A DNA stretch of 60,000 nt from Liolophura sinensis (taxonomy: Eukaryota; Mollusca; Polyplacophora; Chitonida; Chitonidae): contig NC_088302.1 of the NCBI RefSeq assembly GCF_032854445.1, forward strand, positions 41,174,191 to 41,234,190, given 5' to 3'. How positions within the stretch are numbered: the stretch's first letter is position 1; the number at the start of each line of letters is the position of its first letter. The position numbers and the translations under genes are program-made. A model generated the notes under the pieces. It ran no database searches. It was given only the letters and a program-made list of their open reading frames with translations, and had not been told where the DNA came from. Positions 1-11,462 of the stretch are shown here, piece by piece.

Positions 1-101
1 CTATCCACGATGAACGACTCTTCGCTCTCAGTTGCAGGATTATGGGAGTCCTTGGGTTGTCCTTTGGGTACCTTCGTCTTCTTGTCGTAAACGGTGTGGA
101 T

Positions 102-434
102 GCTCGTTTGTCCTGACCACAACAAACATCGGACCGTTAAGCGAAATGTCAGTAGAACAAAAAGATCAATGAGAATATGGTTGTCTTTTTTGGTTTTAAG
201 AAACAAGACTGTCCTATTAATTAGGGATCATATACAGAAAGAGATTTTGTCTGAAGCACATCGAGGGCCATATCCTTGAAATTCTGAAGTAGATCGAAAG
301 ATTGTGTCTTTGTATGATCCGAACAATGGAGACGTGCTTCCATTCCTTCGTTGCAGACTCGTATAAATACCACTCTCGCCCATGTACACGGCTTTTGTTA
401 AGCTTCAAGGCTGGGTGTTCATAAGTTCATAAAG
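102..434 (+). promoter_or_regulatory. Orphan GPCR-unit promoter and noncoding first exon (unit 0)
   Basis: This block matches the 5' blocks of the other GPCR units. It has an upstream box at 102-129 (core CACAACAAACA), a TATA box at 362-367, and a short leader exon ending at 434 in front of a GTATGT donor. No receptor coding sequence follows before the next promoter at 1572. It is either the remnant of a further tandem copy whose coding exon was lost, or an alternative upstream promoter and first exon for the intact receptor at 1832. The homology is seen directly; promoter function is inferred. Confidence 0.6.
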
Positions 435-1560
435 GTATGTGTATTGATATTTCTAGAGAATTATTTTGCCTTCGATCATTCTAAAACCGCTTTAATACAG
501 TTTCTCTATTCTGCGTGTGGTAATAATTTAGAAAAGGAAAACGTATCGGGTAATATAACTCACGTGGCATGTAGATGCATGTAGATTATATTCAGCGTAT
601 TAAACTCGTTTTTGTCTCATATTCTTCCTAAGCTCTAAAGCTGTTATCGAATATAACCCGGTCATTAAGTAGATAGCTTAGCAACTTCGGTTGATTTGTT
701 TGCTTTTTTGGAATATAACATTACTTATTATAACCAACGTCAGTATTTCATACAATGCACCACAGTGTATCCTTAATGCGGACTGGACACGACTCCCTGT
801 GGCATTACACTGTAACATCGGACGTATCCCTATACTTGACTTATCCCGCTTAAACGGTAAAGCAAAGAAAAAACTGTAAGATTGTTGACTCTAGATGTGA
901 CCCGACTCGGAATCGAAAACCTGATCTCCCATTTCAGAAGCGAAAGTACTACCAACTGGAATTGCGTTGTGTAATAGTTTGATATAACATCAGATATAAC
1001 AAAAACGATGAATTTATTAAGACCAGTACTGGAATGATATCGATTGCCAGATAACGTCTTTGCAAGTAAATATATATTTCCTAAAGATTTTGTTAAGCTG
1101 ACCTTAGATAAAAAGAAAAGAGTCAAAAGAATATTAGGGTTTTGATAGAGGTTATCTTAGAAACCATATTAAGAAAGCATCCACCGATGTGCGTTGAAGA
1201 CAACTAACAAAGGATTCATTATTTGACATGAACAGAAGAACCATAGTATAACAGGGGTGTTTGCCCTTCTCTTTTGGATAATAGGTTGTTTAGCTGATGC
1301 CGTCCATTGTTCAAGTTCTTCTTGCTAGAAATCCTTTGTTCCCATGGTAACAAACACGCAAACCTTCAGTGGGACAAAGGAACAGTGAGGAAATAGTGTC
1401 TCCCTTTAATCTTAAGAAACTCAAGCCGTATGAACCATAGATCATGTACAAAATGTTAAATCCGTTTTTAATTATGGTTTGGGTTAGAATATGTTTGGAT
1501 AAAGAGCTAGGCAATTGTATATGACCTGAGTACGGGGACGGGGGGGTAAACATTTATTCA
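435..1560. other. Intergenic/intronic stretch without recognised features
   Basis: This AT-rich sequence separates the orphan first exon from the promoter of the intact receptor. I see no convincing coding region, repeat family or RNA gene. Short open frames on both strands lack domain-like character. Confidence 0.5.
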
Positions 1561-1571
1561 TGGTAGAGAGG

Positions 1572-1681
1572 TATAAGTATCACTCCCTTATTCATTTGCA
1601 GGGAATATCGTGCAGATATGTAGCAAGCCAAGCTTCATTTCCAAGAGGTGTGTTGACTGTCAGACTAAGAAGTTCGTAAAG
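1572..1681 (+). promoter_or_regulatory. TATA box and noncoding exon 1 of the intact GPCR gene
   Basis: A TATA box at 1572-1577 is followed about 25-30 bases later by a leader exon ending at 1681, directly before a GTATGTGC splice donor. The intron 1682-1817 ends in a pyrimidine-rich acceptor (TTTCCAG), and exon 2 begins at 1818. The same TATA-leader-donor arrangement is found at 362-434, 5711-5836 and 11179-11298, which supports it as a real transcription start and first exon. The transcription start itself is not determined. Confidence 0.65.
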
Positions 1682-1831
1682 GTATGTGCAGTTGAGATCT
1701 GGAATTACGTAATACCAAAAAACTGAATGTTTAATTGTGCAACGCTTATACATTTTATACATGAAAAAAAATTGTTTGGTATTACTGATGTCTTTTGTTT
1801 TTTACCCATCTTTCCAGATTCTTCTACAACG

Positions 1832-3055
1832 ATGAAAATGGCACAGGCTCTGTTTGTCTCGCTGGCGATTTTATTGACAACTTTCGATAGGTCTAGATCA
1901 TGTAATTGCAGCTTTCAAAGTAACCAGACGTTTGTGACTGTTGATGTTGGAAATTCAACCACGATGTCTTTACTGGGTTCTGAACACGCAGGTTCGAGTG
2001 TTCCATCTCCTTCGCAATCACCTAATGATCTCAGACAATACAACCAGTTGTATTTTATTGTTACTGGTATCTTTATGCCACCTGTTGCTATTGTTGGCTC
2101 AGTAGGAAACGTCTTGAGTCTTGTGGTTCTGGCAAGGGGAGTTCTAAAGTCCAGCTCTGTCGTCTATCTTTTTGTTATAGCTTTTCTTGACTTAGTGTAC
2201 CAGATTTTCTCTTTTCCATGGAAGTTTACAGCCTTTCCTGGCATTACCAGTAATCCATCATGGAAAACTTTCTATAGTTTTTATGTATCGTACGCGTTTC
2301 CGGTAGTAAACATAGGCTATACCGCTTCGGTGTGGATGGTTGTTGTTTTCACCATTGAACGCTTTGTCATGGTAGTTTACCCCCTGAAGAAACATCTAGT
2401 ACACGAGGGTCGGGCTAAACGGATCGTTGGAGCAGTCGTCGTCTTTGCTGCTCTGATCAACGCCCCACGGTTTCTGGAATTTGTTCCTTTTATTGCCGTA
2501 CATCCTGGGACAAATCTGACGCATTATGATGTACGGATGTCGGATCTTCTACGATCTTCGTCGTACACAAGCATCATGTTCTGGTCGTCATTCGTCCTCA
2601 ACATCGCTTTGCCGTTTCTTTTGCTGGGCGTCTTCAACACTTTAATTGTTTACCATATCCAACGCTCAAGCAAGAAGGCCCTAAACCTGGTGTCAAACGT
2701 TGCTGACCAATCAAAGGACGCCAGAGTGTCACGTGACGCACAAATTACTCGTCTGCTCTTTGGGATTGTCATCGTCTTTTTTCTGTGCAATTCTGTTGGA
2801 GCTGTGATGAATGTTTTGGTTGGAATATATGGAATAACCCTGAACTTTAAGATCTGGTTCAGAATAGGAACGCTTTTTGGAAATGCTTTGTTTAGTACGA
2901 ACCCAACTGTAAATTTCATTGTCTACATTTCCTGTAGCACGGCCATGAGGACGGCCATAGGAGAGATGTTGGGATGTTCCAGAAAGCAGAAAATGGAGAG
3001 AACTTCTAAATTAAATGTCACACAGAATACAACAGCTTCGGGTAAAAACGAATAG
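1832..3055 (+). CDS. Class A GPCR, FMRFamide-receptor-like (intact, 407 aa)
   Basis: A seven-transmembrane receptor of the rhodopsin class, likely sensing a neuropeptide or another small ligand at the plasma membrane. I chose the ATG at 1832, 14 bases after the predicted acceptor at 1817, because it opens a signal-peptide-like stretch; the open frame upstream to 1727 is intronic. The N-terminus has N-glycosylation sites (N25, N31, N41). TM1 holds N93 and TM2 holds D120. TM3 ends in ERF (176-178) instead of DRY. TM4 is followed by NAPRF, as in FMRFamide receptors. TM5 has P261. TM6 has CNSV in place of CWxP. TM7 ends NFIVY (361-365) in place of NPxxY. A juxtamembrane Cys (382) could be palmitoylated. 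Oddly, neither the TM3 cysteine nor an ECL2 cysteine is present. The coding part is a single exon. The family call is firm; the ligand is unknown. Confidence 0.85.
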   Translation: MKMAQALFVSLAILLTTFDRSRSCNCSFQSNQTFVTVDVGNSTTMSLLGSEHAGSSVPSPSQSPNDLRQYNQLYFIVTGIFMPPVAIVGSVGNVLSLVVLARGVLKSSSVVYLFVIAFLDLVYQIFSFPWKFTAFPGITSNPSWKTFYSFYVSYAFPVVNIGYTASVWMVVVFTIERFVMVVYPLKKHLVHEGRAKRIVGAVVVFAALINAPRFLEFVPFIAVHPGTNLTHYDVRMSDLLRSSSYTSIMFWSSFVLNIALPFLLLGVFNTLIVYHIQRSSKKALNLVSNVADQSKDARVSRDAQITRLLFGIVIVFFLCNSVGAVMNVLVGIYGITLNFKIWFRIGTLFGNALFSTNPTVNFIVYISCSTAMRTAIGEMLGCSRKQKMERTSKLNVTQNTTASGKNE

Positions 3056-3464
3056 TCTTTATAATGAAATGCAAAAGATATTCCTTTACACACAACGTCG
3101 TTTTAGATTCCTCTGGTGAACTAAGCATTCCCCAAGTCTAGTCCCTTTGCATTGTTTTAATGTTAATGCATGTTAAATTGGACGACAATAGAGCATTTTG
3201 AGTAATTCTAGAACAGTGACGTGTTATACATTGCAACATAACTGCATCTTTTTTGTTCACCTGATTTCGCCCAAACAAAGGTGCGGCGGAATTTGCTACT
3301 ATGTAAGTATTCGCATTAACAACTACCATTATAAACTGACAAGAGGCCAGTTACCAACACTGAGGTCGCTGCTCAGGTTTTACTCTTTACGCTGTATAGT
3401 CTTTATATATGTCATAGATGGATTCAGACAAACAAAGCATAATCAAAACTATTTCCTATGGTTT
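3056..3464. other. 3' flank of GPCR with an inverted copy of repeat R1
   Basis: Downstream of the receptor stop I see no clear AATAAA signal before the next repeats. Positions about 3335-3420 match, on the minus strand, the R1 family seen at 50505-50715 (shared words include GACAAGAGG and AGTAAAA). No gene was recognised. Confidence 0.4.
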
Positions 3465-3768
3465 TTAAGCCGCGACCGAAGGCTCCTGTCAACAGCAATG
3501 ACCATCAAGGTACGGGTTCAAATCTGATCCTGGACAGGGAATAGATTCGTAGATTCCCCCACCTTTACTGTCCACGGGAGCTTTATAAAACACGTGGCTA
3601 AAGAAACTCATGTATACGTTTGGGCTGTGTGTAACGTTCGTTGAAGTCAAGTAATCATAATAGCAACAACAACAAACTTACAATGTGATTAAACACCATA
3701 AAACACAAAGAAATGTTGTTGAGTAAGGCGTAAAGCACCAGTTAAATAAATAAACAAATAAATAAATC
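3465..3768 (+). mobile_element. tRNA-derived SINE, divergent family
   Basis: A B-box-like GGTTCAAATCT lies near 3509-3519. The 3' end carries the tail shared by other SINEs here (GAGTAAGGCGTAAAGCACCA) followed by an AAAT-rich tract ending near 3768. The body differs from the main SINE family of the window, so this is a second family sharing the same 3' end, as expected if both use the same LINE machinery. Confidence 0.55.
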
Positions 3769-3778
3769 ATATTTATAG

Positions 3779-3930
3779 CTGGCAAATGGCCACACGTGAA
3801 CGGTGAAATACGACCTTTTGTCAATTTACCTTAGTCAGGGTTTTATTCTATGTGACTGTTCATGTAAATGCATAAATAGTAGCAAATTACACGGCCCCTA
3901 TCACCATGGCGTAGCAGAAATGGGTAAAAA
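3779..3930 (+). repeat. Interspersed repeat R1, plus copy
   Basis: Contains the R1 core GTGAAATACGACC followed by TTTTGTCAATTTACCTTAG and, further on, TGTAAATGCATAAATAGTAG. The same words in the same order occur at 50545-50715, with partial copies at 5250-5340, 47660-47830 and, inverted, at 3335-3420 and 32515-32635. No coding capacity or terminal repeat was recognised. Confidence 0.65.
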
Positions 3931-4599
3931 GAAAATTAAATTCTCTTTAAATATTAAATAAAGTGGTCATAGAAGTCAAAGCCATTTTTATACCACATGT
4001 GATCTATGTTTGTTAAGATATATCCTATTTGCGACATAAACGGCTAAATATAGACTATTCTTAAAACTCAAGACTTAATGACGATCGTTCATGTATGCTT
4101 GTGAGGAGTCCGAAGTACTGAGAACCGGGATATATAAATATGAAAGCTAATAAAGACAGTCCATTCAATGCTGGAAGACTGTAAAGACTTCCAAAACGGG
4201 AGAAAGTAGCTAGATCCTCCAGAGTATGACACTTGGCTTGAGCTAGTAAGAAAAAAGGTTCTGTACGCAATCCGCTATATTATTACTGTTTTTGCAGCAA
4301 CTAAAGAAGTTCTGAAGGATCCTCCTTCGCAAAAGGTGCTTGATGGCCTTCATAAAAAATACGTCATTGTTTCAGCTGCATTATCAATCATTAAGATGTC
4401 TCATCCAGTTGACTGAAATTCTCACTAGTAACATCAGTGCGTAACATCTCGGAAAAAACATTCTTACACAAAGCTTAGATATTCCAATTGGTACAAATTG
4501 TGCCCCCTTTTGGCACACTCATAAATATGAATTCGTCTCCCGGTATACGCAGACTTAGTAAAGAGTAATCTTTTTCGGGCTCATACTTTCTTATTCACC
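3931..4599. other. Intergenic, nothing recognised
   Basis: AT-rich sequence without convincing ORFs, structured repeats or RNA genes. Confidence 0.5.
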
Positions 4600-5010
4600 G
4601 GGCTGTATATTGGTGATCTGTTAGGATTAAACCAGTGTACAGTAACAGTAAAGAGCTGTGACAGAGATGTATCTACCTTCGCTGAATCTGAAAGACTGTG
4701 CAGATAATATAATTTATCTGGAATTCTATTTGTACAAATCGCCGACTTCATGTCAAGAGGTTTAGGGTAATATATATAGCGTCTTTGTATGCAAATGTCG
4801 TCTCTCTGCTTCCTGTGTCTAATTCCCCTTAACCAGAGGCTAGGGGCAGTATATTCATTGTGTTTAATTAGATCGCCACTTTGGATATATGAACAGTGGA
4901 AAACAAAGTGCAACTGAGGTACACATTTCATTATCCACAACTTGTATTCTAGCATGGTGCACGATATGAGTACTGATTTCACTCAGTCTCCTAGAACATA
5001 CCTTCGCGCT
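4600..5010 (-). repeat. Interspersed repeat R2, minus copy
   Basis: The reverse complement matches the region around 48900-49210: an element with CATGCTAGAAT, then a block around a TATATATC-like word, then GCCCCTAGCC followed by AATTAGACACA. Further partial copies lie at 16485-16545, 24160-24230, 52480-52665 and 55985-56290. It has no recognisable protein and no tRNA head. Confidence 0.6.
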
Positions 5011-5249
5011 CTTACTCCATATACTTTCTTATTTCTTTGTTAGTATTAAATGTCGTTTTGGGATCTGCCTTTGCGATTATTGACCTAGAACGTCCTTATT
5101 AGCTGACGGCTGGTAAACGAATGTCTTTCAGGTCTTTGCACATCTGAGACGGAATGACAAAGAGCTAATGTATTCGTTGTGGTCCGTGGTATTGATAAAT
5201 CATAATAAATAATATTAATAAATAGAATTATATGATATTCACTATAATA

Positions 5250-5340
5250 TAATTTAACCCTGTAGCATAGAGAGAAAAAACACACGCAACCGGTGAAATA
5301 CGGTCTCTTGTCAGTTTACCTCGGTCCGATGGACGACTAT
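5250..5340 (+). repeat. Interspersed repeat R1, partial copy
   Basis: Matches the R1 core (GGTGAAATACGGTCTCTTG then CAGTTTACCT), preceded by the GCATAGAGAG word also found in front of the copy at 50505. Confidence 0.55.
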
Positions 5341-5415
5341 TGACTTCACACCCGCTGTATGGGTGTCTTTTGTGTTGTTCGTAGCTTAAGTTCTTTTTGC
5401 CTTCAGCGGAACGAA

Positions 5416-5836
5416 ATTCGATTGTTCTCATCACAAGAAGCTCCGGGAGGTGTAATTAAGTGGCTAGAGGACACAAGAAAAGAAAGTAATGTTTACTTTT
5501 GGGTCTAAGAAAAGAAGAAAAATAACGCAAGAAACATCTGTTTTATCGAAAGTATGGAAATTTTTATTTGCGCTTTCGAATCAGAGTTTTAATTCAAGAA
5601 CAACGAAAACCATAGGCTTGAAGTTCTGAAGTTGACAGTACAATTGTGTTTTGTATGAATTGATCAATCGATTTTGCTGTTAATGTATCAATTTATTTAT
5701 GGTATACACGTATAAATTTCATTCTCTGGCCCATTTGAGCGTTATTCGCGCAAATCTGTAGTTATGTCACAAGCCTGTGAGCTCGGCTTCATTTTCAAGC
5801 TGTAGGGTGGTCAGCCAGATAAAGAAATTCATCAAG
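5416..5836 (+). promoter_or_regulatory. Promoter and noncoding exon 1 of GPCR unit 2
   Basis: The upstream box lies at 5416-5437, a TATA box at 5711-5716, and the leader exon ends at 5836 before GTATGTAC. The stretch between box and TATA is alignable with 138-360 of unit 0 (shared GTTCTGAAGT and TTTGTATGA words). It drives the start-less receptor copy at 5924. The layout is conserved although the linked coding exon is broken. Confidence 0.6.
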
Positions 5837-5923
5837 GTATGTACAAATAAAGATCTGAAATTCTTTTCATCACAATTCTGTTTTATTTTTCTGACATCAT
5901 TGTTTATTTCACACGTTTTATAG

Positions 5924-6597
5924 ATTCATCCACAACGCTATAATTTCACAGGCTCTGTAGTCTTGTGGTTTTCTTGACGGCAGTTGATAAGTGCGGATCG
6001 TCTCACTGAAGACACCAAACTAACCAGAGTACTAGTACTCTGACCCATGATGCCCGGAACTCCACTACTGAGCCTTTGGGTAATATAAGCTCTGGCACGA
6101 GTGTTCTATCCCTTTCATTAGTAGATGATGAGCTCCAACGATACAAGCAACTGTACTTCATCATTGCTGGGATCTTGATTCCGATGGTGATCATTGTTGG
6201 TATCGCCAGCAGCGTTTTTAGCCTTGTGGTTCTGGCAATGGGTGCAGTAAATTCCAGCTCTCTCGTCTATCTTTTTGTTATAGCTTTGATAGATTTAGTG
6301 TACCAAATTCTTGCTTTCCCACGGAATTTCACAGTCTTCTCTTCCAGTGCTGGCTCATGGAAAACATTCTACAGCTTTTACATACAGCAAGTGTTTCCCG
6401 TGGTACATACGTGTTATTCGGTAACGGTGTGGATGGTAGTCGTGTACTTCTATTGTTTGTTTCCATGGAGAAAGCCAGGCTGTCGATCACTTACCATAAT
6501 CTCACACCGGTTTCCACCGGTTTCTTGGTACCAAACGATTCACTTTTTTGGACACTGGATAGGCATAAAAGTTATCTTAATGAAATGTGAAAAATAG
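5924..6597 (+). pseudogene. Truncated GPCR copy (unit 2)
   Basis: Exon 2 begins at 5924 after a TTTTATAG acceptor and aligns base by base with the intact receptor, but the start codon region has become CTATAATTT, so the ATG is gone. Stops follow before an open stretch from 6076 to 6597 (173 codons) that keeps TM1, TM2 and the front of TM3 (VWMVVV). Homology to the intact copy ends abruptly about 6450, just before the ERF motif, and the remaining codons are unrelated. The second half of the receptor is missing. If translated from 6076 it would make a three-TM fragment without a signal peptide; I treat it as a pseudogene. Confidence 0.75.
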
Positions 6598-6734
6598 CGA
6601 AGGGTGGTGAAAGGAAATGAAGCTGTACGCTTAAAACAACGCAGACCTGCTCACAAACAGTTCAACCGTCAACAGCAGCATGCCTCAGAGTCAGATTTCT
6701 ACGAAATTACGAATATTTACGAACACCTACAAGC

Positions 6735-6953
6735 TTACCTTACTACTTTGTAGAATACCAAAGACTTGTCTCGTGTATGTAAACTGGTCTGCAGCTGATG
6801 TACCTCAAGATTATTCTTAGATCTAGTCCATCTATTTGCTAAAGCGAACACAATATTTGGTCCCACTGTGACTTTTGGATTCAATACCACGTCTACCATC
6901 ACACACCAAGTCCAAAACAAAGCCAAGATCAGGAACTGAAAGATCGTAGACAC
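6735..6953 (-). other. Candidate isolated minus-strand exon, unknown product
   Basis: An open frame whose upstream edge (minus strand) is a good acceptor, a pyrimidine run then TTTCAG, near 6939. It contains a hydrophobic stretch FLILALFWTW and ends near plausible GT donors (GTAAGC at about 6737, GTACAT at about 6808). I do not recognise the product and see no partner exons nearby. It could be chance or a fossil exon. Confidence 0.2.
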
Positions 6954-9329
6954 TGTTTTATTGCAGTCTCCAAGTTCAAAGATGGTTAGACCAGAAAATA
7001 ATTTTTGAGGTGAATTGTTCGCGTTAAAAGCCTAAATTTGAATATTTCGTTCCCTATGATTTTCGAAATCACCGTTCCTCGCACCCTGGAAGTCATCACA
7101 TGACATCAGTTGTCATAGAGATATGACCTAGATTTAGGTTACACTTTTGGAGCCAAATATTTCGATAAATGAACTGTTATGAACGCTGATATTTTCAAAG
7201 AAAAGTCTTATCGTAAACTACTTGACTGTGATATGTTTTCTGATAACAGAAATCACAGATTTCCTCAATGTTTTCTAGAACTTTATATAGTGAAATGTAC
7301 GGTTCAGTTTCACATATATTGATAAGAGTTCGCATCGCATTTACATACTTGTCCAAACAAACAGGCGTTGTCCTCACTAGTAACCACCTAAAACTTTTCA
7401 AAATAAATGATTGGATAAATAGGATATGCAATTGGTGACCCATTAGATCAGTTTTACTAAACTCGAAATGTATAAACTCGTGATGTAATTTTCATTTCCT
7501 AATGAAGATTACACCACGAGTCTAATAAAACTAATATAATAGATCACTCATTGTAAATCCTCTATAATAAGACTGACCATAGACATGCTACATTGGAGGG
7601 TCACATGTCAGCACTGAGGGACAATAATACATCTCTAACAAGCATTCACTATCTACAAGTCTCCACTCGATGAGGCCCAAGCCAGATAGCACATACACAT
7701 CATCACAGGGACTCTGTCATGCTCTATGTTACATGAAATTATACCATATCTATGGGATAACATACGATGACTAAGACTCACTTTCAAGGGCAATAACTCT
7801 CGAAAAATTGATATGGCTCAACCCAAACAGATGGTTTTATTTGTTTGTATCTGGTAAATTTGCGTTGGATACTTTTCCGAATATAATCAGTATGCAGGGA
7901 TGATCTATGGAATGAATGAATAAATGAATGATTATAAATTGTAGACACAATATTTCGGAATATAGTGGAGAGTTGATGTACAGAAAATACAGGTGTTTCT
8001 ATTGAAAGACCCAATGCAGAGAAAACTATGCACGTGGCGTCCATGCTGTCAATTCGATTCGACGAGCCAAGCCAGTTACATTGGGTACAGACAAATACAT
8101 GTGTTTATCAGTTCGTCTTCTTAATAAGCGTCCGACAAAGCACGCAAGTCATATATTTACAATTCGTAATACAAAAATGCTTGCAAAATTAGCTTTTTAT
8201 AGATCTGTCGGGAAAAGATATTAGCCCATCTATTATAAAAAAGACACAGTTGACCCATGCATAGTAACAAATATTTGATTTAAGAGGCATATTTCATCGT
8301 CTGGCACGGTTATATAACTTCAATCGAATACTGAACAAGCTCACGCGTCATTCTGCAGACGATCTGTCATTGTTAGCAGGATTGTAATCCCCTTAAAAGG
8401 GCCCATTTAAAAATTATGACATACATCTTATTAGAAGTGATCTATGAAGTATCGAGTATCCCATTTATAGGCCTATGATAGATCGTTGAATTGCTAAAGG
8501 TGGAAGACAAATACAGACCCATTCTCCAGTGTGTAAATTTTTGTGTGTATTTTATTTGCAGAGTGGAATTTTGTGGTTTAGTCAGTTTAGCTTCGATTAG
8601 TTTTAGTCGCCTAGTTACTGTTGTGGGGAAGGGAGTGCCTGTTTTTAGTTGAAAATTGGCCATACATGAACGAATGGTCGAAAAATGGTGTGATTAAAGC
8701 AGACGTAAGTGCCACTTCTAATACTGCTCTTGATGCCTCCAACAGATCGTTGCACAGTGGAACCCAAATTTTTTAAAGATCATATCAAATAAGTTTATAT
8801 TTCAAATACATCTGTAACATGCTAAGTCTTTGTAAAAAGATGAAACTTGGCAGCCATTAGTATTCGCTGTAAGTGGGAAATGTGTCAGAAAACAGTGGAA
8901 CTCTTTTGAATGAGTGAGTGAATGAAGGAATGGTTGAGGATTAAGGCTGTATTTCAGTCATTACGTGGCTGAGTCATTCCTTGCAACGAGGAAATAGTTA
9001 TGGATCACAACATGAGAACAGAAACTTTTAAAGTCGCATCAAAACCCATTTAAGAGCAAATATATAAACAATGAGGCAAAGTATAAAATCTCATCAAACA
9101 CAGTTTTTATAAAATATTCCAATATGTTTTAAGATATCTCTGCGCTGTCAATCCATGGACCATGCTAGTGTGTTTAAATATACTGGACAAAAAAGAAACT
9201 TCACATTTCAGTTATGTTGAAAATGGGTTGTACAAGGTGGTTAATCTGGGCGAATACCATGATGGTATTTGCCCATCTTCGTGCTTGACGTCCTTTATGT
9301 GCTCCACATCCGTATGTACGTCCCTGACT
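6954..9329. other. Intergenic, nothing recognised
   Basis: AT-rich sequence with a short GAATGAATGAATAAATG simple-repeat patch near 7911-7930. A minus-strand open frame at 7195-7443 has no recognisable domain or splice context. No gene is supported. Confidence 0.45.
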
Positions 9330-9470
9330 CAGGTACACCGTAATGATCGTCTACGCTGGACACAATTTCACATGCGCTGGAATTCGGTTGTGTTTATCAA
9401 CGAATCACGTTTTACACGGCGATTTTATTACGGAAGCAGTGGCGTTTGAGCAGTGAACGGGTGTTAGGCA
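9330..9470 (+). mobile_element. Tc1/mariner transposase scrap
   Basis: The plus-strand frame reads a stretch like the central region of Tc1-type transposases: LRWTQFHMRW, then VVFINESRF, which corresponds to the usual (V/L)F(T/S)DESRF around the second catalytic Asp of the DDE domain. Here that Asp has become Asn (INES). The frame ends within about 25 codons, and no terminal inverted repeats were found. A short, dead fragment. Confidence 0.55.
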
Positions 9471-9580
9471 GTCAATTAGACTAGTTGCCTTGCTGTTGCG
9501 AATGCTAGAGGGAGTGGGCGCACACGAGGTACTGAACCAGCTCCAATACAGGTGGCTAGTCCCTGCGCAAGCACAAACTG

Positions 9581-9720
9581 ATCCCATCATCCTTCTGTTG
9601 AACCCACCATCCTACTGTTGACCCCATCATCCTACTGTTGACCCCACCATCCTACTGTTGACCCCATCATCCTACTGTTGACCCCATCATCCTACTGTTG
9701 ACCCCATCATCCCACTGTTG
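9581..9720. repeat. 20-bp minisatellite, 7 units
   Basis: Seven head-to-tail units of 20 bases with core CATCCTACTGTTGACCCCAT and few substitutions. It lies directly downstream of the transposase scrap. Confidence 0.9.
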
Positions 9721-10862
9721 ACTATGGACTATTAATGCCTAACCCTGGTCTAATATACACTCATTACGTCCACTCATTTATCCACTAGTAAGATACTTTG
9801 TTTTACATGGATATGTCTGTAACATAAAGTAACATCGGTTAAGTTTCTTTTTTGTTCAGGAGGTGGGCCTATTCTGTTCATCAGGGCAACACAAAAGAGT
9901 TAAAGGTTTGTTGCTAGGGGAGGAGAAATACAATAACCCTTTTTTTTTAAAATAACCAATATTGCGGATTACAATGTCTCGGTATTGAGGCCTGGATCTC
10001 CCGATTGCAAAGCGGTACTCTCGACAGGGTACCCTTACAGTCCGGAAGCTATTGCTTGGCTATACAAGATCTAACACAACAGGAATGTTTTTAGAGCCTG
10101 GTTGAGGATGTATACGGGGAAGAGTTTATTAGAAATAGTTGCACATTACTAAATGCAAATGTAGTTACGTCATATTGAACTTCCGTGCGCGCTTGACAGA
10201 ATGCAGGGAGGCCAATATATGTGAGGCTGGAAAAAGGAACAAAGTTTTATTGTTGAAAACAGTAAAGGTGAACGTAGGACTTATGTCCCTAGTAAGGATA
10301 TAAAACCATAAATCTGTGGACGAAGTCAAAGTGAAGCCCATAGCAATGACAGAAAACATCTGACGTGACTCAAAGCCGTGGGGCTGCATTTAAATTTGTA
10401 ATGAAATTATGGCCCTTTTTAAAAATTATTACACGTTTGAAATAAAAAGACGAAGGAGCAACGGTATTCCTTGAGTTTTGATAATACCATTTTGGTATTA
10501 GGGTTCCAGGCATAGAATATCCGGGGTTGATGATCTTGTGACTTACATCTGGCAGTACAAAACGCCCGTGATTAGAAGGCGGGTGTTTATTGTTGTGAGA
10601 ACAATCCCTAACTAAGTAGGATTATATATGTAGTATTCATGGATAACCATGCTATGAAGGATTATGCGGTCTCATATCTGGGATGATGTCAGATACCCGT
10701 GTGGCGCTATCTTTTTACCATCTTCACACCGTTAACAGCGTGAAGACTCGTTTTTCTCATCACATCAAAGAGAAATTTGTCCAACAAATGAAAAAGATTC
10801 GGTACAAAGCCCTTTGGGCATCGACTTTCGTATCGTCTTTTCTTGTTCTGAAGGGTGTGACA
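9721..10862. other. Intergenic, nothing firm
   Basis: No gene recognised. A short inverted pair lies near 10563-10590 (GCCCGTGATTAGAAGGCGGGTG), and the last about 100 bases (10800-10862) already align with the start of the window upstream of the unit 0 box, so the duplicated GPCR unit begins here. Confidence 0.4.
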
Positions 10863-11298
10863 ACTCGATTGTTCTCACTACAACAAACACCCGCAAGATT
10901 TAAAAAGTGACATGAAAAAGAATTGCTTGAAAGAATTAATCAGCTCAGACGTGTCAACGTACTCGTGACAGGAGGTTGGGATTGATATCTGAGAAAGAGG
11001 CGACCATTTTAATCAGAGACATTCCAGAGATTAATGAATTCATATTTTAAAATACTTCTGGATCAAAGCTACGTCTTAAGAAAAGTCAAGACAATATCTT
11101 GAGATGGATAGTTCTATGGGGTTCATTGTGAACTGAGCAATGGAATCGAATGTCTTTCTTGCTATTTGTCCAAACAGATATAAATTCTACTCTCTGGCAT
11201 GGAGTTCGTGCCGATTTGTAGGCGTTCTCTCTACGGCCTGTCAGGTAAGCTTCATTCTCGAGCTGAATGAGATCTGTCCGATTGAGAAGTTCATTAAG
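10863..11298 (+). promoter_or_regulatory. Promoter and noncoding exon 1 of GPCR unit 3
   Basis: The upstream box lies at 10863-10889 (TCTCACTACAACAAACA), a TATA box at 11179-11184, and the leader exon ends at 11298 before GTATGTAC. The leader keeps the AGCTTCATT word shared with the leader at 1630-1640. The coding exon expected next has lost its 5' two thirds. Confidence 0.6.
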
Positions 11299-11462
11299 GT
11301 ATGTACGATAGTCATCCGGAAAGTCACGCATTGTCACAAAACTTCAGTTTAAAATCTGAAATGATTTGTTTGGTTTAAAATGATTTAGAGACACACAAGC
11401 TTGTTGAATTTTTAAGTAAAGTAAATAATGTTGAAAAAAAAATTACGCTATGGAATTCACCG

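Noticed and set aside
7195-7443. Minus-strand 82-codon open frame
   Set aside because: No recognised domain, no convincing splice sites and no neighbouring coding signal.
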